Source: an uncultured Clostridia bacterium (GTDB taxonomy: Bacteria > Bacillota > Clostridia > Lachnospirales > CAMVHY01). From it: DNA of 64,000 bases. A program made the translations under genes and the position numbers. Below the pieces are notes generated by a model that was given only the letters and a program-made list of their open reading frames with translations, did not search any database and had not been told where the DNA came from. Below, one piece after another: positions 47,332-57,544 of this stretch. The stretch lies in the NCBI GenBank assembly GCA_947427385.1, contig CANEHT010000004.1, forward strand, positions 29,652 through 93,651, read 5' to 3'. Every line of letters begins with the position of its first letter. Positions within the stretch are counted from its first letter, which is position 1.

Positions 47332-47700
47332 ATGGCTCGTATTGCTGGTGTTGATTTGCCACGTGAAAAACGTGTCGAAATTGGTTTGACCTATATCTTT
47401 GGTATCGGTCGTAAAAGTTCTAATAGAATTTTAAATGAGGCAAATGTAAATCCTGATACCAGAGTTCGTGATTTAACTGATGATGAAGTATCTAGAATTC
47501 GCGACGTAATTACTAAATCTCAAAAAGTTGAGGGTGACTTACGTAGTGAAATCGCTTTAAATATTAAACGTTTAATAGAAATTGGATGCTATCGTGGTGT
47601 CCGTCATAGACTTGGCTTACCAGTTCGTGGTCAAAGTACTAAAACTAATGCACGTACTCGTAAGGGTCCAAGACGTACTGTTGCTAATAAGAAAAAATAA
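47332..47700 (+). CDS. rpsM: 30S ribosomal protein S13
   Basis: 122 residues. Head protein contacting the P-site tRNA and L5. It starts [22 protein letters not shown] and ends with the basic tail [26 protein letters not shown]. Confidence 0.98.
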   Translation: MARIAGVDLPREKRVEIGLTYIFGIGRKSSNRILNEANVNPDTRVRDLTDDEVSRIRDVITKSQKVEGDLRSEIALNIKRLIEIGCYRGVRHRLGLPVRGQSTKTNARTRKGPRRTVANKKK

Positions 47701-47713
47701 TGGAGGTGCTTAA

Positions 47714-48106
47714 ATGGCTCAGACTAAAAAAGTTGTAAAAAAACGTCGTACTAAAAAATCAGTTGACCGTGGCCAAGCTCATATCCAATCTACTTTTAAT
47801 AATACTATCGTAACAATAACTGACCTTAAAGGTAATACCGTATCATGGTCTAGTGCCGGTCAATTAAATTTTAAAGGCTCTAAAAAATCTACTCCTTATG
47901 CCGCTCAAATGGCTGCTGATAATGCCGCTCGTATCGCTCGTGAGTACGGAATGAAAACTGTTGAAGTTTATGTAAAAGGTCCTGGTAGCGGACGTGAAGT
48001 TGCTATCCGTGCATTACAATCTGCCGGGTTAGAAGTTACTATGATTAAAGACGTAACGCCTGTTCCGCATAATGGATGTAGGCCGCCAAAACGTAGAAGA
48101 GTTTAA
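47714..48106 (+). CDS. rpsK: 30S ribosomal protein S11
   Basis: 130 residues. Platform protein. It shows [30 protein letters not shown] and the C-terminal [23 protein letters not shown]. Confidence 0.98.
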   Translation: MAQTKKVVKKRRTKKSVDRGQAHIQSTFNNTIVTITDLKGNTVSWSSAGQLNFKGSKKSTPYAAQMAADNAARIAREYGMKTVEVYVKGPGSGREVAIRALQSAGLEVTMIKDVTPVPHNGCRPPKRRRV

Positions 48107-48119
48107 GGAGGTGTTATAA

Positions 48120-48746
48120 TTGGCTAGATATACTGGTCCTGTTTGCAGATTATGTAGACGTGAGGGCGAGAAACTTTATTTAAAAGGTGAAAAATGTACG
48201 GGAAATAATTGCTCATTTAATAAAAGAGGTTATGCACCAGGTCAACATGGTACGGCTAAGAAAAAAATTTCTGAATATGGATTACAACTTCGTGAGAAAC
48301 AAAAAGCTAAAAGAATTTACGGAGTTTTAGAAGCACAATTTAGAAATTATTTTAAAAAAGCTGATAAAATGTCCGGCATTACCGGTGAAAATTTATTAAT
48401 ATTACTTGAGAAACGCCTTGATAATGTTGTGTATCGTTTAGGATTTGGACGTTCACGTGCTGAGGCACGCCAAATTGTTCGCCATAATCATATTCGTGTT
48501 AATGGCAAAAAAGTTAATATCCCTTCATATATTGTAAAAGTTGGCGACATTATCGAGGTAAAAGGAAATAGTGAGCCAATTCAAAGATTTAAAGATATAG
48601 TTGAATCAACGACGTCACGAATTGTACCGCAATGGTTGAATTCAGATTTAACAAATTTCAAAGGTACAGTTTTAAGTGACCCAACTCGTGCACAAATTGA
48701 TTCATCAGTTAATGAAACTTTGATTGTTGAGTTGTATTCTAAATAG
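48120..48746 (+). CDS. rpsD: 30S ribosomal protein S4, zinc form
   Basis: 208 residues. Primary 16S binder. The N-terminus carries a zinc site (CRLC, later Cys residues in CTGNNC), marking the C+ form. The S4 domain has [24 protein letters not shown] (part diagnostic). TTG start at 48120 with AAGGAGGTG. Confidence 0.97.
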   Translation: MARYTGPVCRLCRREGEKLYLKGEKCTGNNCSFNKRGYAPGQHGTAKKKISEYGLQLREKQKAKRIYGVLEAQFRNYFKKADKMSGITGENLLILLEKRLDNVVYRLGFGRSRAEARQIVRHNHIRVNGKKVNIPSYIVKVGDIIEVKGNSEPIQRFKDIVESTTSRIVPQWLNSDLTNFKGTVLSDPTRAQIDSSVNETLIVELYSK

Positions 48747-48767
48747 TAAATAAAAAGGAGGTTTTAT

Positions 48768-49727
48768 TTGGTGTTTGAGTTTGAAAAACCTCGTATAGAA
48801 ATTGTTCAAGATTCTGATGACGGGAAGTATGGTAAATTTGTTGCGGGACCATTTGAACGTGGTTATGGCACAACTTTAGGGAATTCATTAAGACGTGTTT
48901 TATTGTCATCAATTCCAGGTGTTGCCGTTAGCAATATAAAAATAGATGGAGTCTTGCACGAGTTTAGTAGTATTCCGGGCGTCAAAGAAGATGTCATAGA
49001 AATAATCTTGAATTTAAAAAAACTTGCTATCAAAAATTATTCCGATCATTTTGAATCTGGGACGGCTTATATCGAAAAATCAGGTGAGTGTGAAATTACG
49101 GCCGCCGATATTAATATCGGCAATGATTTAGAGATTATCAACAAAGATTTGCATATAGCAACTTTGTCGTCGCCCGATAGTAAATTATCTATTGAAATGA
49201 CAGTTACGGCTGGTCGTGGATATGTTAGCGCAGAAAAAAATAAAGAGTTATCATCTGAGATTGGAGTTATTCCGATTGATTCAATTTACGGGCCAATTGA
49301 GCGCGTAAATTTTTCGGTTGAGAATACGCGTGTCGGAAATATTACAGATTATGATAAAATAATTTTTGAGATATGGACAAATGGAACGATAACGGCAAGC
49401 GATTCTTTAAGTTGTGCGGCACAAATCATAAGTAATCATCTCGACAGCTTTATTAGTATTACGGAAATGACAAATGAAGTTGAAGAAGTTAAGACTGTAA
49501 AAAGAGAGTTTGATACTGAAAAATTTGTGAAGCAACCAATTGAGGAATTGGAATTTTCAGTGCGCGCTTATAATTGTTTGAAACGCGCCGGGATAAATAC
49601 GATTGAGGAACTTTTGAATAAAACTCAGGAAGATATGTTAAAGGTTCGGAATTTGGGTAGAAAATCTTATGAAGAAGTTATTAATCGTTTGACAGATTTA
49701 GGTTTGTCGCTTAAAGAAAGCGAATAA
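48768..49727 (+). CDS. rpoA: RNA polymerase alpha subunit
   Basis: 319 residues. It initiates polymerase assembly and contacts upstream DNA. The N-terminal domain includes [19 protein letters not shown]; the C-terminal domain (from about residue 250) has the helix-hairpin-helix [18 protein letters not shown] and [13 protein letters not shown]. Start TTG at 48768 (or GTG next codon) after AAAAGGAGG. Confidence 0.98.
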   Translation: MVFEFEKPRIEIVQDSDDGKYGKFVAGPFERGYGTTLGNSLRRVLLSSIPGVAVSNIKIDGVLHEFSSIPGVKEDVIEIILNLKKLAIKNYSDHFESGTAYIEKSGECEITAADINIGNDLEIINKDLHIATLSSPDSKLSIEMTVTAGRGYVSAEKNKELSSEIGVIPIDSIYGPIERVNFSVENTRVGNITDYDKIIFEIWTNGTITASDSLSCAAQIISNHLDSFISITEMTNEVEEVKTVKREFDTEKFVKQPIEELEFSVRAYNCLKRAGINTIEELLNKTQEDMLKVRNLGRKSYEEVINRLTDLGLSLKESE

Positions 49728-49747
49728 AAAAATTTGGAGGTGAAAAA

Positions 49748-50278
49748 ATGCGAGGCTATAGGAAATTAGGATTTGCTAGTAAGGAACGTAAAGCTGCTTT
49801 GCGTAAGTTGACAACGGATTTATTATATTACGGTCGAATAACAACGACAGTTACTAGAGCAAAGGAAATTAGACGAATGGCGGAAAGGATGATAACGCTT
49901 GCGCGGAAAGAGCATGCAAATTTTACGCAGGTTACTGTTACGGCAAAAATTCCTAAAAAAGATAAAGATGGTAAGAGAATTCGTCAAGAACTAAATGGAA
50001 AAAGAGTTGAAATTTTTGAGCAAGTAGAAAAGACAATAAAGAAAGACAGTCCGTCAAGACTTAATGCTCGTAGGAAAATGATGGCTGTTTTCTATCCGGT
50101 GACTGAATTACCGCAAGGCGCTAAGAAGAAAAAAGCGGTTAAAGTTGATTTGGTTAAAAAAATGTTTGATGAAATCGGTCCAAAATATGCACAGCGTAAT
50201 GGTGGATATACAAGAATAATTAAGATTGGATTGCGTAAAGGTGACGCGGCGCCAATGGCAATAATTGAATTGGTTTAA
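49748..50278 (+). CDS. rplQ: 50S ribosomal protein L17 with internal insertion
   Basis: 176 residues against about 115-125 in Bacillus. The core starts [21 protein letters not shown] and ends [14 protein letters not shown]. Residues about 62-110 are an extra basic segment containing [15 protein letters not shown] and [16 protein letters not shown] recall similar insertions from Clostridia, so it is lineage-typical rather than a defect. SD TGGAGGTG. Last gene of the cluster. Confidence 0.96.
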   Translation: MRGYRKLGFASKERKAALRKLTTDLLYYGRITTTVTRAKEIRRMAERMITLARKEHANFTQVTVTAKIPKKDKDGKRIRQELNGKRVEIFEQVEKTIKKDSPSRLNARRKMMAVFYPVTELPQGAKKKKAVKVDLVKKMFDEIGPKYAQRNGGYTRIIKIGLRKGDAAPMAIIELV

Positions 50279-50284
50279 TATTTT

Positions 50285-50324
50285 TCGTGAAACGGAATTG
50301 TTTAATTACAGTTTCGTTTTTTTT
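50285..50324 (+). terminator. Terminator of the ribosomal cluster
   Basis: A GAAAC/GTTTC stem with a large loop is followed by eight Ts; a rather weak hairpin. Confidence 0.55.
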
Positions 50325-50325
50325 G

Positions 50326-50350
50326 TAAAAAAAGCAGCCATAAGGCTGTT
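50326..50350 (-). terminator. Terminator of the HlyD-like gene
   Basis: On the minus strand, a CAGCC/GGCTG stem with a four-base loop is followed by a seven-T run, directly at the stop codon. Confidence 0.7.
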
Positions 50351-51786
50351 TAATGTTCGATAATTTTTTGATTGTTAGAAACATTTTCTGTGTTTGTTAT
50401 TATTCGGTCATAAATTTTTATTGTTGGATTCAATTTTGGTTCGATAATAATAAAACCAGTTGCGGGCAAGTCGTCAGGATAATTTATTTTTTTAAATTCG
50501 GTAATTCCGGTATTCGCAATGTAAACGCCACGAATTTTTTTAAATTGATTAAGCTTAAAAGTTTTTTCGCCTACATTTATAATATCACCGGATTTTAAAT
50601 CTTGAGATTCAGCATAAAAATAATTTTCATCTGAGTCATAAATTTTGATTGGGGCCTCAACATTTTGTTTAGTAACAGTATGATTTTTGTTGACAAATTC
50701 GGGAGGAATTTTGAACAAATTTTTTTTAACTATTGCAGAGATTGGGGTTTTAAATCCACGACGACTCGCATCTTTTAATTTGAATTTTATATTTCGTATG
50801 TCAAGGAAATTTTGCACAAATCTATCAGTTTTCAAAATTAACAAGCTTTCATTTTTATTTTTACGTAAAATTTTTTGCACGGTAAATTCAATTGGTACAT
50901 ACGTATTTTTTTGTTCGACGTAAATTATTTTTGACGAATTTTCTTCGATATCTTCAATATCTTTATTTTTTACACGTGCAACAATGTACCAATCATTTGA
51001 TTCAATAATTTTAAAAATCGCATCGTTTTTGTTTACAATGTTGTTAAATTTACGCGATTGCGATTTTATATTTAATTGTTCAAATGTCAAATCATTTATC
51101 TTTTTTACACTAAAATTATTTTCCAAACCATCTGTAAAATATGAAACGATGCCCGATTGATTGGCAATAATATTTGATATATTTTTTTTGATTTTTTGTT
51201 CTATGTCTGATTTTTTTTCAGACATTTCTTTTACGTTCCCATGATTTTCTGTAAGCAATATTTGATTGCGTAAGTCTATATTATTTTGCAGAGAAGCCAA
51301 AAAATTATTTATTTTGTCAATATCATTTTGCGAACAAAGATAAATGTTTTCATCTATTATTTTTTCAATTTGCATGTTTGCATTTTTAATATCATCGCGA
51401 AACAGAGAGATTTCGCTGCGTTTTTTTTGCATCGCAAATATGTCATTATTTATTTGTGAGAGTTCGTTTTCAAGTTTATCAATCGAAGTTTTGTCTTGTA
51501 TTGTGCAAACAGTCGAATTTTTTTTTGCAACTTCATTGTCATGTAAATTTGGAGTTACTAATCCAGCTTTTGTTGCCGTGTAGATTTTTTCATCTTTTAT
51601 AATTATTCCATTGATGATTTGCGAATTGTCAGATTGTGCATATTCGACCAGTGTTGTGTTAATTTTTTTTTGCGTAAAAAATGATAGAAAATAGCCAAAA
51701 ACATAAATTATGATGACGAAAAAAACTATGTAAAAAAAGTTGCGGCCGGACATTTTTTTCGCAGATTTTTTTTTGATGTAAATCAT
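50350..51786 (-). CDS. HlyD-like membrane-anchored adaptor protein
   Basis: 478 residues. One membrane segment (about 15-38) is followed by a barrel-sandwich start around IYTATKAGLVTPNLHDNEVAK. Then a coiled-coil hairpin (about 95-200), then the second half of the lipoyl fold (ANQSGIVSYFTDGLE) and beta-barrel domains. This fits membrane-fusion (HlyD/RND adaptor) proteins. No ABC or RND pump gene is adjacent; it ends the metG-cdaA-cdaR run. SD GTGGGAG. Confidence 0.75.
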   Translation of the reverse strand: MIYIKKKSAKKMSGRNFFYIVFFVIIIYVFGYFLSFFTQKKINTTLVEYAQSDNSQIINGIIIKDEKIYTATKAGLVTPNLHDNEVAKKNSTVCTIQDKTSIDKLENELSQINNDIFAMQKKRSEISLFRDDIKNANMQIEKIIDENIYLCSQNDIDKINNFLASLQNNIDLRNQILLTENHGNVKEMSEKKSDIEQKIKKNISNIIANQSGIVSYFTDGLENNFSVKKINDLTFEQLNIKSQSRKFNNIVNKNDAIFKIIESNDWYIVARVKNKDIEDIEENSSKIIYVEQKNTYVPIEFTVQKILRKNKNESLLILKTDRFVQNFLDIRNIKFKLKDASRRGFKTPISAIVKKNLFKIPPEFVNKNHTVTKQNVEAPIKIYDSDENYFYAESQDLKSGDIINVGEKTFKLNQFKKIRGVYIANTGITEFKKINYPDDLPATGFIIIEPKLNPTIKIYDRIITNTENVSNNQKIIEH

Positions 51787-51799
51787 AAATTTCTCCCAC

Positions 51800-52795
51800 T
51801 TAATTTGTTTTTTCGATATTGAGCGTAATTAAAATTTTATCATTGCTGCCTTTTTTTATTTGTATTCCATCTTGAAGCAAGTCGTTTAAATTATACGTAA
51901 TAGTTTTTGACAGCGAAGCTTGGTCGATATTGATTGGCGGCAATTTTATCGATTCGAGATTATTTTTTTTGTCGCCTATTATTTCAATTTCTTTTGGCTC
52001 ATAATCAATACTTTTTAAAGTGTAACCATTTGCAACTTTTCCGATTGTTTCAGGTTTTTCAACGGTAACAGTTTTATATGAGTCAATTTCGATTGACACT
52101 TTAACTTCATTGTTACTTAAAGTTAAACTATCTGTTACATCATTATCATTTTTATCATAAATTTTAATGGGAGATTTTGTGGAAATATTTTTTGACGCGC
52201 CACTCGTAGAAAAATTTAAACTAATTGGCTTTATCGTTTCAATTATTGACTTTGCGCCGGAGATTTGTATAATTTCCGGTTCAATATTTATTTCTTTTAT
52301 ATAATAATTTTTTGCGGGACTTCCATCATTTTCATAATAAATTTGTTGATTAATTGTAACAAATTTATCGAGCAAAACATCAACTTTTGATGGATAAACA
52401 TTTGTGATTTGGTAGCGTGATGAGTTCAAATAATTTGAAAAGGCAATATTTACTGGCATACTAAAATTTTCCCCGATATATTTTTGATATGAAGAATCGA
52501 TATCTTTGAAATTTATGCTGGCCTTTAAGTTATCCGAATTTTGTTTTATGAATTTTAAATCATTTCGTGTTGCTTGAACTTGTACGTCAATTCGGCTTTC
52601 ACTAATTTTTTTTTCATTGAGCAAAATAAAATCATTTGCCTGCAAATTTTTAATATTTGCAAGTTCAAGTGGCAATGAATAAGTTTTCGTAACGGTTGGA
52701 TCGTTTACATTTACTGCAATTATCCACAAAATTATTGCGATAGCGAATGATGCGAGTTTGAGCAAAATATTTTTGGTAAAAGGAATTTTATTCAT
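51800..52795 (-). CDS. cdaR: YbbR-domain protein CdaR
   Basis: 331 residues. An N-terminal membrane segment (about 10-28, LASFAIAIILWIIAVNV) is followed by about three YbbR repeats; each has a pattern like YPSKVDVLLDKFV or YEPKEIEIIGDK. CdaR binds and regulates the c-di-AMP cyclase CdaA. It overlaps cdaA by 8 bases, indicating coupling. Confidence 0.93.
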   Translation of the reverse strand: MNKIPFTKNILLKLASFAIAIILWIIAVNVNDPTVTKTYSLPLELANIKNLQANDFILLNEKKISESRIDVQVQATRNDLKFIKQNSDNLKASINFKDIDSSYQKYIGENFSMPVNIAFSNYLNSSRYQITNVYPSKVDVLLDKFVTINQQIYYENDGSPAKNYYIKEINIEPEIIQISGAKSIIETIKPISLNFSTSGASKNISTKSPIKIYDKNDNDVTDSLTLSNNEVKVSIEIDSYKTVTVEKPETIGKVANGYTLKSIDYEPKEIEIIGDKKNNLESIKLPPINIDQASLSKTITYNLNDLLQDGIQIKKGSNDKILITLNIEKTN

Positions 52796-53600
52796 TGGAT
52801 TTTATTCGCCTCCAAATTTTAAATTTATTTACGGTTTCAACGTTTATTGATGAAAAAATACTGATTAATTGTTTTTCATCAAGATTTTTATTTAGTTTTC
52901 CATTTTTAGCAACAGAAATTTCACCGCTTTCTTCAGAAACTACAAGAATATAAGCGTCGGAAACTTCACTTGCACCGATTGCGGCGCGATGACGTGTACC
53001 AAGTTCATGTGAAGTGATACTTTGGGTTAGTGGAAGAATGCAGGCCGCAGCTCTTATCTTATTATTTTTGATGATAACGGCGCCGTCATGCAGTGGTGTT
53101 TTATTGACAAAAATATTTACGAGCAATTGGTTAGAAATGAATCCATCAATTAAAATTCCTGATTGTTCAAAGTCACCGACCGGAACCTCGCGTTCTATTA
53201 CAATTAATGCACCTGTTTTGGTTTTGGACATTGCTTTCGCCGCTTTTATTATTTCATTTATTGTGTGGCTAGAAATTTTTTGTATCGTTTCTTCAGTTTT
53301 TGTAAATGCGCTCATAAAATTTCCTTTACCAAGTTGTTCAAGTGCTTTCCGAATTTCAGGCTGGAACAAAACAATTATAGCGATTAATCCAACGTTAACA
53401 GTGTTTGATATAATCCAATATAAAGTAGTGAAATTTAAGATGCCGGCGAACGCAAATATTATCAGCAGAACGATTACGCCTTTAAATAGGGACCAAGCGC
53501 GTGTTTCTTTTATCCATAGCATAATTTTGTAAATGATATAGGTAATGATTAAGATATCGATGACGTCGTTTAAATTTATTATATAAGGTAAATAGTTCAA
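52788..53600 (-). CDS. cdaA: Diadenylate cyclase CdaA
   Basis: 270 residues. Three membrane segments lie within the first 85 residues, then the DAC domain with the catalytic DGAVII and GTRHRAAIG motifs. It makes c-di-AMP, which controls potassium and osmolyte balance and wall homeostasis. TTG start at 53600 with AGGGG about 10 bases upstream. It lies 5 bases after metG. The glmM gene often found in this operon is not here. Confidence 0.96.
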   Translation of the reverse strand: MNYLPYIINLNDVIDILIITYIIYKIMLWIKETRAWSLFKGVIVLLIIFAFAGILNFTTLYWIISNTVNVGLIAIIVLFQPEIRKALEQLGKGNFMSAFTKTEETIQKISSHTINEIIKAAKAMSKTKTGALIVIEREVPVGDFEQSGILIDGFISNQLLVNIFVNKTPLHDGAVIIKNNKIRAAACILPLTQSITSHELGTRHRAAIGASEVSDAYILVVSEESGEISVAKNGKLNKNLDEKQLISIFSSINVETVNKFKIWRRIKSNE

Positions 53601-53605
53601 GCTTA

Positions 53606-55165
53606 TCAGCCCCTAATTTCGTTTAATTCTTTTTCCATATCAATGCGTGGGAAGAGCAAATCAGATTTTATCGCGCGAATATTTTTTGGTAGCACACCAA
53701 ATTTTTTAGCGTCATCCCAATTTATATATTGTGCATCAAAATTAAATTGTGCCAAAATTTTTTGCGGAGTACTCGGCATAAATGGATAAATTAATATTGA
53801 AATAATGCGTAAAATTTCGGTAAGTGAATACAAAAAGTTTGCAAGCTCATTTTTTTTTGTTTCATCTTTAGCCAATGCCCATGGTTTTATCTCATCAATA
53901 TATTTATTTGCAAAACTTACGAGTGAAAAAACTTCAGTAATTGCATCGCTAAGTTTATAGTGATTCATCAGATTTTCATAAGAATTTACGGTATCGAGTG
54001 AAATTTTTTCGAGCCGCGCATTTTTTTCATAAATATAATCGGGAAGTTGCCCACCAAAATATTTTTGAATCATACCATTTGTACGCGAAACGAGATTTCC
54101 TAAGTCATTTACCAAATCAAAATTTATTCGTTTTATCAAAGCTTCATTTGTAAAATTTCCATCTTGTCCAAAAGATATTTCGCGCATTAAATAATATCGA
54201 AGTGCGTCAGTTCCATAGCGTTCAACCAAAATCTGTGGGTCAACAACATTTCCTTTAGATTTAGAAATTTTTCCGCCGTCAATAGTTACCCAACCGTGTC
54301 CGAAAACTTTTTTAGGCAGTGGCATATCTAATGCCATTAAAATTGCTGGCCAAATAATTGTATGGAAGCGAACGATTTCTTTAGCAACGAGATGAAGGTC
54401 AGCTGGCCAAAATTTTTGATATTCGCTATTGTCATCGCTCATAAATCCTAAAGCAGTTACATAATTTAGCAAAGCATCAAACCAAACATAAATAACATGT
54501 TCGTTGTCAAAATCGACAGGAATTCCCCACTTAAAAGATGTACGTGATACGCATAAATCTTCGAGGCCGGGCTTCAAAAAATTATTAATCATTTCATTGC
54601 GGCGAGATTCAGGTTCAATGAAGTCGGGATTATCTTCGATAAATTTCATGATGCGGTCTTGATATTTTGACAGGCGAAAAAAGTACGCGCTTTCCTTAAT
54701 TTTTTCAACATCGCGTCCGCAATCAGGACATTTTCCATTTACCAATTGATGTTCAGTAAAAAAAGTTTCGCATGGCGTACAATATAATCCTTCATATTCA
54801 GATTTATAGATGTCGCCAGAGTCATACAATTTTTTGAAAATTTTTTGCAGTGCACGGACGTGATTATCATTCGTAGTACGCATAAATATGTCATAATCGA
54901 TATTCATTATTTTCCACAAATTTTTAATCCATACGACTATTGAGTCGACGTAGTCTTTGGGTTGCATATTATTTTGGCGAGCGATACGTTCAATTTTTTG
55001 GCCGTGTTCATCAGTTCCAGTTAAAAATTTTACATTATAGCCTTGTAATTTTTTAAAGCGAGCCAAAGTATCAGCAGCGACAGTTGTATAGCAATGGCCG
55101 ATGTGTAGATTTGAGTTACAAAAATAAATAGGGGTAGTGATATAAAAATTTTTATTCACGTTCAT
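53606..55165 (-). CDS. metG: Methionyl-tRNA synthetase, short form
   Basis: 519 residues. HIGHCYT (class I HIGH motif, near residue 22) and KISKSKGN (KMSKS) are intact; a zinc site is formed by CTPC and CPDC. The C-terminal EMAP/Trbp111 tRNA-binding domain of longer forms (about 650) is absent; the protein ends after the anticodon domain. SD AGGAGA. Confidence 0.97.
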   Translation of the reverse strand: MNVNKNFYITTPIYFCNSNLHIGHCYTTVAADTLARFKKLQGYNVKFLTGTDEHGQKIERIARQNNMQPKDYVDSIVVWIKNLWKIMNIDYDIFMRTTNDNHVRALQKIFKKLYDSGDIYKSEYEGLYCTPCETFFTEHQLVNGKCPDCGRDVEKIKESAYFFRLSKYQDRIMKFIEDNPDFIEPESRRNEMINNFLKPGLEDLCVSRTSFKWGIPVDFDNEHVIYVWFDALLNYVTALGFMSDDNSEYQKFWPADLHLVAKEIVRFHTIIWPAILMALDMPLPKKVFGHGWVTIDGGKISKSKGNVVDPQILVERYGTDALRYYLMREISFGQDGNFTNEALIKRINFDLVNDLGNLVSRTNGMIQKYFGGQLPDYIYEKNARLEKISLDTVNSYENLMNHYKLSDAITEVFSLVSFANKYIDEIKPWALAKDETKKNELANFLYSLTEILRIISILIYPFMPSTPQKILAQFNFDAQYINWDDAKKFGVLPKNIRAIKSDLLFPRIDMEKELNEIRG

Positions 55166-55194
55166 TTCTCCTTATCATGAAAATTTATTAATCA

Positions 55195-56325
55195 TTATAA
55201 AACTTTTTGATAGATATTTTCGACTGCGCGTGCAAATTTTTCTGCGGACAAATTTTGAATAGTTTTTAAAGCCGCATCAATAATTTGATTTTGTGGATTA
55301 TTTTTTATTTGAAGCAATATATCAGCGAGTTCATCGGGATTATTAAAAACGTAGCCGTTTTTTTGATGAGTTATAAGATTTTTTACACTTGCATCATTTT
55401 TGGCAACGACAACAATTTTTGAAGCAATAGCTTCGATATAAGTAAGGCCTTGAGTTTCAGAAGTTGATGCGCTCACGAAAACATTTGCAAGTTTGTAAAA
55501 CAAATTTATATTTTGCCATTCGATTTCACCAGTAAAAATAGCGGGAACGTGAAGTTGATTTGCTAAATTTTTTAGTATATCGAGATACGGGCCGCCACCA
55601 ACTATCAACAATTTTGCATTAGGAATTTTTTGCAATATATTTGGCATTTGCGATATCAAAACGTCAATACTTTTTTCTTTTGCGAGCCGTCCTAAAAATA
55701 AAATTACAAAATCATTTTTATTTATGCCGAGTTCTTTTTTTTTAGCATCTATAATTTTCGATGCGATTTCATTTGAAAATTTTTCAAGTGTTATACCGGT
55801 TGGAATTATTTCTATCGGACGAATAACGCCGTAACTTTCTAGCGAATCTTTAGTTTTTTCTGTTGGCGCGATTACAATTTTTGCACGATTGCAAAAAATT
55901 CGGCTGAATTTTTGTGCCATCTTCGGCGAAATTAAATGACCTTTCGCTATGTAATGGACATAATCTTCGTACATTGTGTGATAGGTGTGAACCATGGGGA
56001 TTTTCAAAAATTCCGATACGATTTTCCCAAAAATTCCGATTGAAAATTCCGTTTGCGTATGAATTACGTCAAGATTAAATTTCTTCATCTTTAACAATAA
56101 TTTTGGTGAATAAAAAAAAGCGATGCGATAGGTCGGCAGAAATACAAACGGCATACTTGGTAATCGAAAAACATCTGGCCGTGATTCTTTCATCATTGGA
56201 TTAGAAGTCGTAAAGATATAAACTTTGTTGCCACGCTTTTGCATTTCATCTTTTAACATTTTTATCGAAGTTGCAACGCCATTTACATGCGGATAATAAG
56301 TATCCGTAAAAATACCGATATTCAT
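55195..56325 (-). CDS. Glycosyltransferase family 4, diacylglycerol glucosyltransferase-like
   Basis: 376 residues, GT-B fold. It starts MNIGIFTDTYYPHVNGVATSI and shows HTQTEFSIGIFG, then SETQGLTYIEA with the GT4 glutamates. These match monoglucosyl-diacylglycerol synthases of low-GC bacteria (Alr/MGS type), which make membrane glycolipids, so the likely acceptor is diacylglycerol; a wall-lipid acceptor is possible. It lies in the tyrS-metG run. SD AGGAG. Confidence 0.85.
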   Translation of the reverse strand: MNIGIFTDTYYPHVNGVATSIKMLKDEMQKRGNKVYIFTTSNPMMKESRPDVFRLPSMPFVFLPTYRIAFFYSPKLLLKMKKFNLDVIHTQTEFSIGIFGKIVSEFLKIPMVHTYHTMYEDYVHYIAKGHLISPKMAQKFSRIFCNRAKIVIAPTEKTKDSLESYGVIRPIEIIPTGITLEKFSNEIASKIIDAKKKELGINKNDFVILFLGRLAKEKSIDVLISQMPNILQKIPNAKLLIVGGGPYLDILKNLANQLHVPAIFTGEIEWQNINLFYKLANVFVSASTSETQGLTYIEAIASKIVVVAKNDASVKNLITHQKNGYVFNNPDELADILLQIKNNPQNQIIDAALKTIQNLSAEKFARAVENIYQKVL

Positions 56326-56335
56326 TTTTTGGCTC

Positions 56336-57544
56336 CTAATCGATTAATTTTATGCGATGGAAAATTTTCTTACCTTTTTGAATTAACATTTGTTCATTAT
56401 CAAAATTTTCGAGATTGACAGAATAATTTACATCGGAAATTTTTTGTCCATTTATTTTTAATCCACCTTGCGTGATAATTCGGCGACATTCACTTTTTGA
56501 TGGAACTAAATTTATTTTTAAAAGCAAGTCAGCGATATTTATTCCATCTTCAAAAATATTTTTGGAAAGTTTGGAAGTTGGCATAAAATCTGAAAAATTT
56601 TCGTTGCCAAACAAAGATTTTGATGCCTGCAAAGCTTTTTGAGCTTCATCTTCGCCGTGAATTGTTTTAGTTATTTCGTACGCTAATTTTTCTTTTGCAC
56701 CGTTAATATCTTTTAAAATTTCTGAAATTTCATCGAGCGAAATAAATGTCAAAAGCTTCAAACATTTTTCTACGTCATCATCATGAATATTTCGCCAGTA
56801 TTGAAAAAATTCATAAGGGGAAGTTTTATTTTTGTCGAGCCAAACTGCGCCCGACATACTTTTTCCCATTTTTTGTCCATCACTTCTTGTGAGAAGTTTT
56901 AATGTCAAGCCATAAACAGTTTTATTTTCAACACGTCGAATTAAATCTACGCCAGCTAATATATTTGACCATTGGTCATTTCCGCCACATTGTACCGTAC
57001 AACCGTAGCGATGATACAACTCTAGAAAATCATATGCTTGCATTAACATATAATTAAATTCATAGAATGAAAGGCCACGCTCAAATCGAGTGCGATATGC
57101 GTCAGCCGTAAGCATTTTATTCACAGAAAAATGAATACCGTACGTGCGGATAAAATCGACGTAATTTAATTTCAAAAGCCAATCTGCATTGTCAACTAAA
57201 ATTGCATTGCCAAAATCAATTAAATTTTGCAATTGTGCTTTGAAACAATTTACATTATGAGAAATTTCGTCACGGCTCATAATTCTCCGCATTTCAGATT
57301 TATCTGTTGGGTCACCAATTGTTGCCGTACCGCCGCCAATTAAAAAAATTGGTCTGTGTCCAGCTTTTTGTAGATGCGACATCGCCATAATAGGAATAAA
57401 ATGTCCAACGGTTAAACTATCAGCGGTTGGGTCAAATCCGGTATAAAAAGTAACTTTCTGTTCACTAAATAATTTTTCTAATGCGGGGAAATTTGTAGAT
57501 TGCTCAAAAAATCCACGTTCTTGAAGATTTTTAAATACGTTCAT
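56336..57544 (-). CDS. tyrS: Tyrosyl-tRNA synthetase, TyrZ-like length
   Basis: 402 residues. Class I synthetase with TVGHFIP (HIGH variant) and KMGKS motif; the C-terminal S4-like domain (from about residue 335) includes SECRRIITQGGLKINGQ. I chose ATG 57544, which follows TGGAGGA; an in-frame ATG at 57556 precedes the SD. Its start overlaps the chrA stop (ATGA). No T-box leader is visible. Confidence 0.96.
   Translation of the reverse strand: MNVFKNLQERGFFEQSTNFPALEKLFSEQKVTFYTGFDPTADSLTVGHFIPIMAMSHLQKAGHRPIFLIGGGTATIGDPTDKSEMRRIMSRDEISHNVNCFKAQLQNLIDFGNAILVDNADWLLKLNYVDFIRTYGIHFSVNKMLTADAYRTRFERGLSFYEFNYMLMQAYDFLELYHRYGCTVQCGGNDQWSNILAGVDLIRRVENKTVYGLTLKLLTRSDGQKMGKSMSGAVWLDKNKTSPYEFFQYWRNIHDDDVEKCLKLLTFISLDEISEILKDINGAKEKLAYEITKTIHGEDEAQKALQASKSLFGNENFSDFMPTSKLSKNIFEDGINIADLLLKINLVPSKSECRRIITQGGLKINGQKISDVNYSVNLENFDNEQMLIQKGKKIFHRIKLID

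Noticed and set aside
53014..53532. 172-codon plus-strand frame opposite cdaA
   Set aside because: Antisense shadow of a strongly conserved gene; no SD and no recognisable family.
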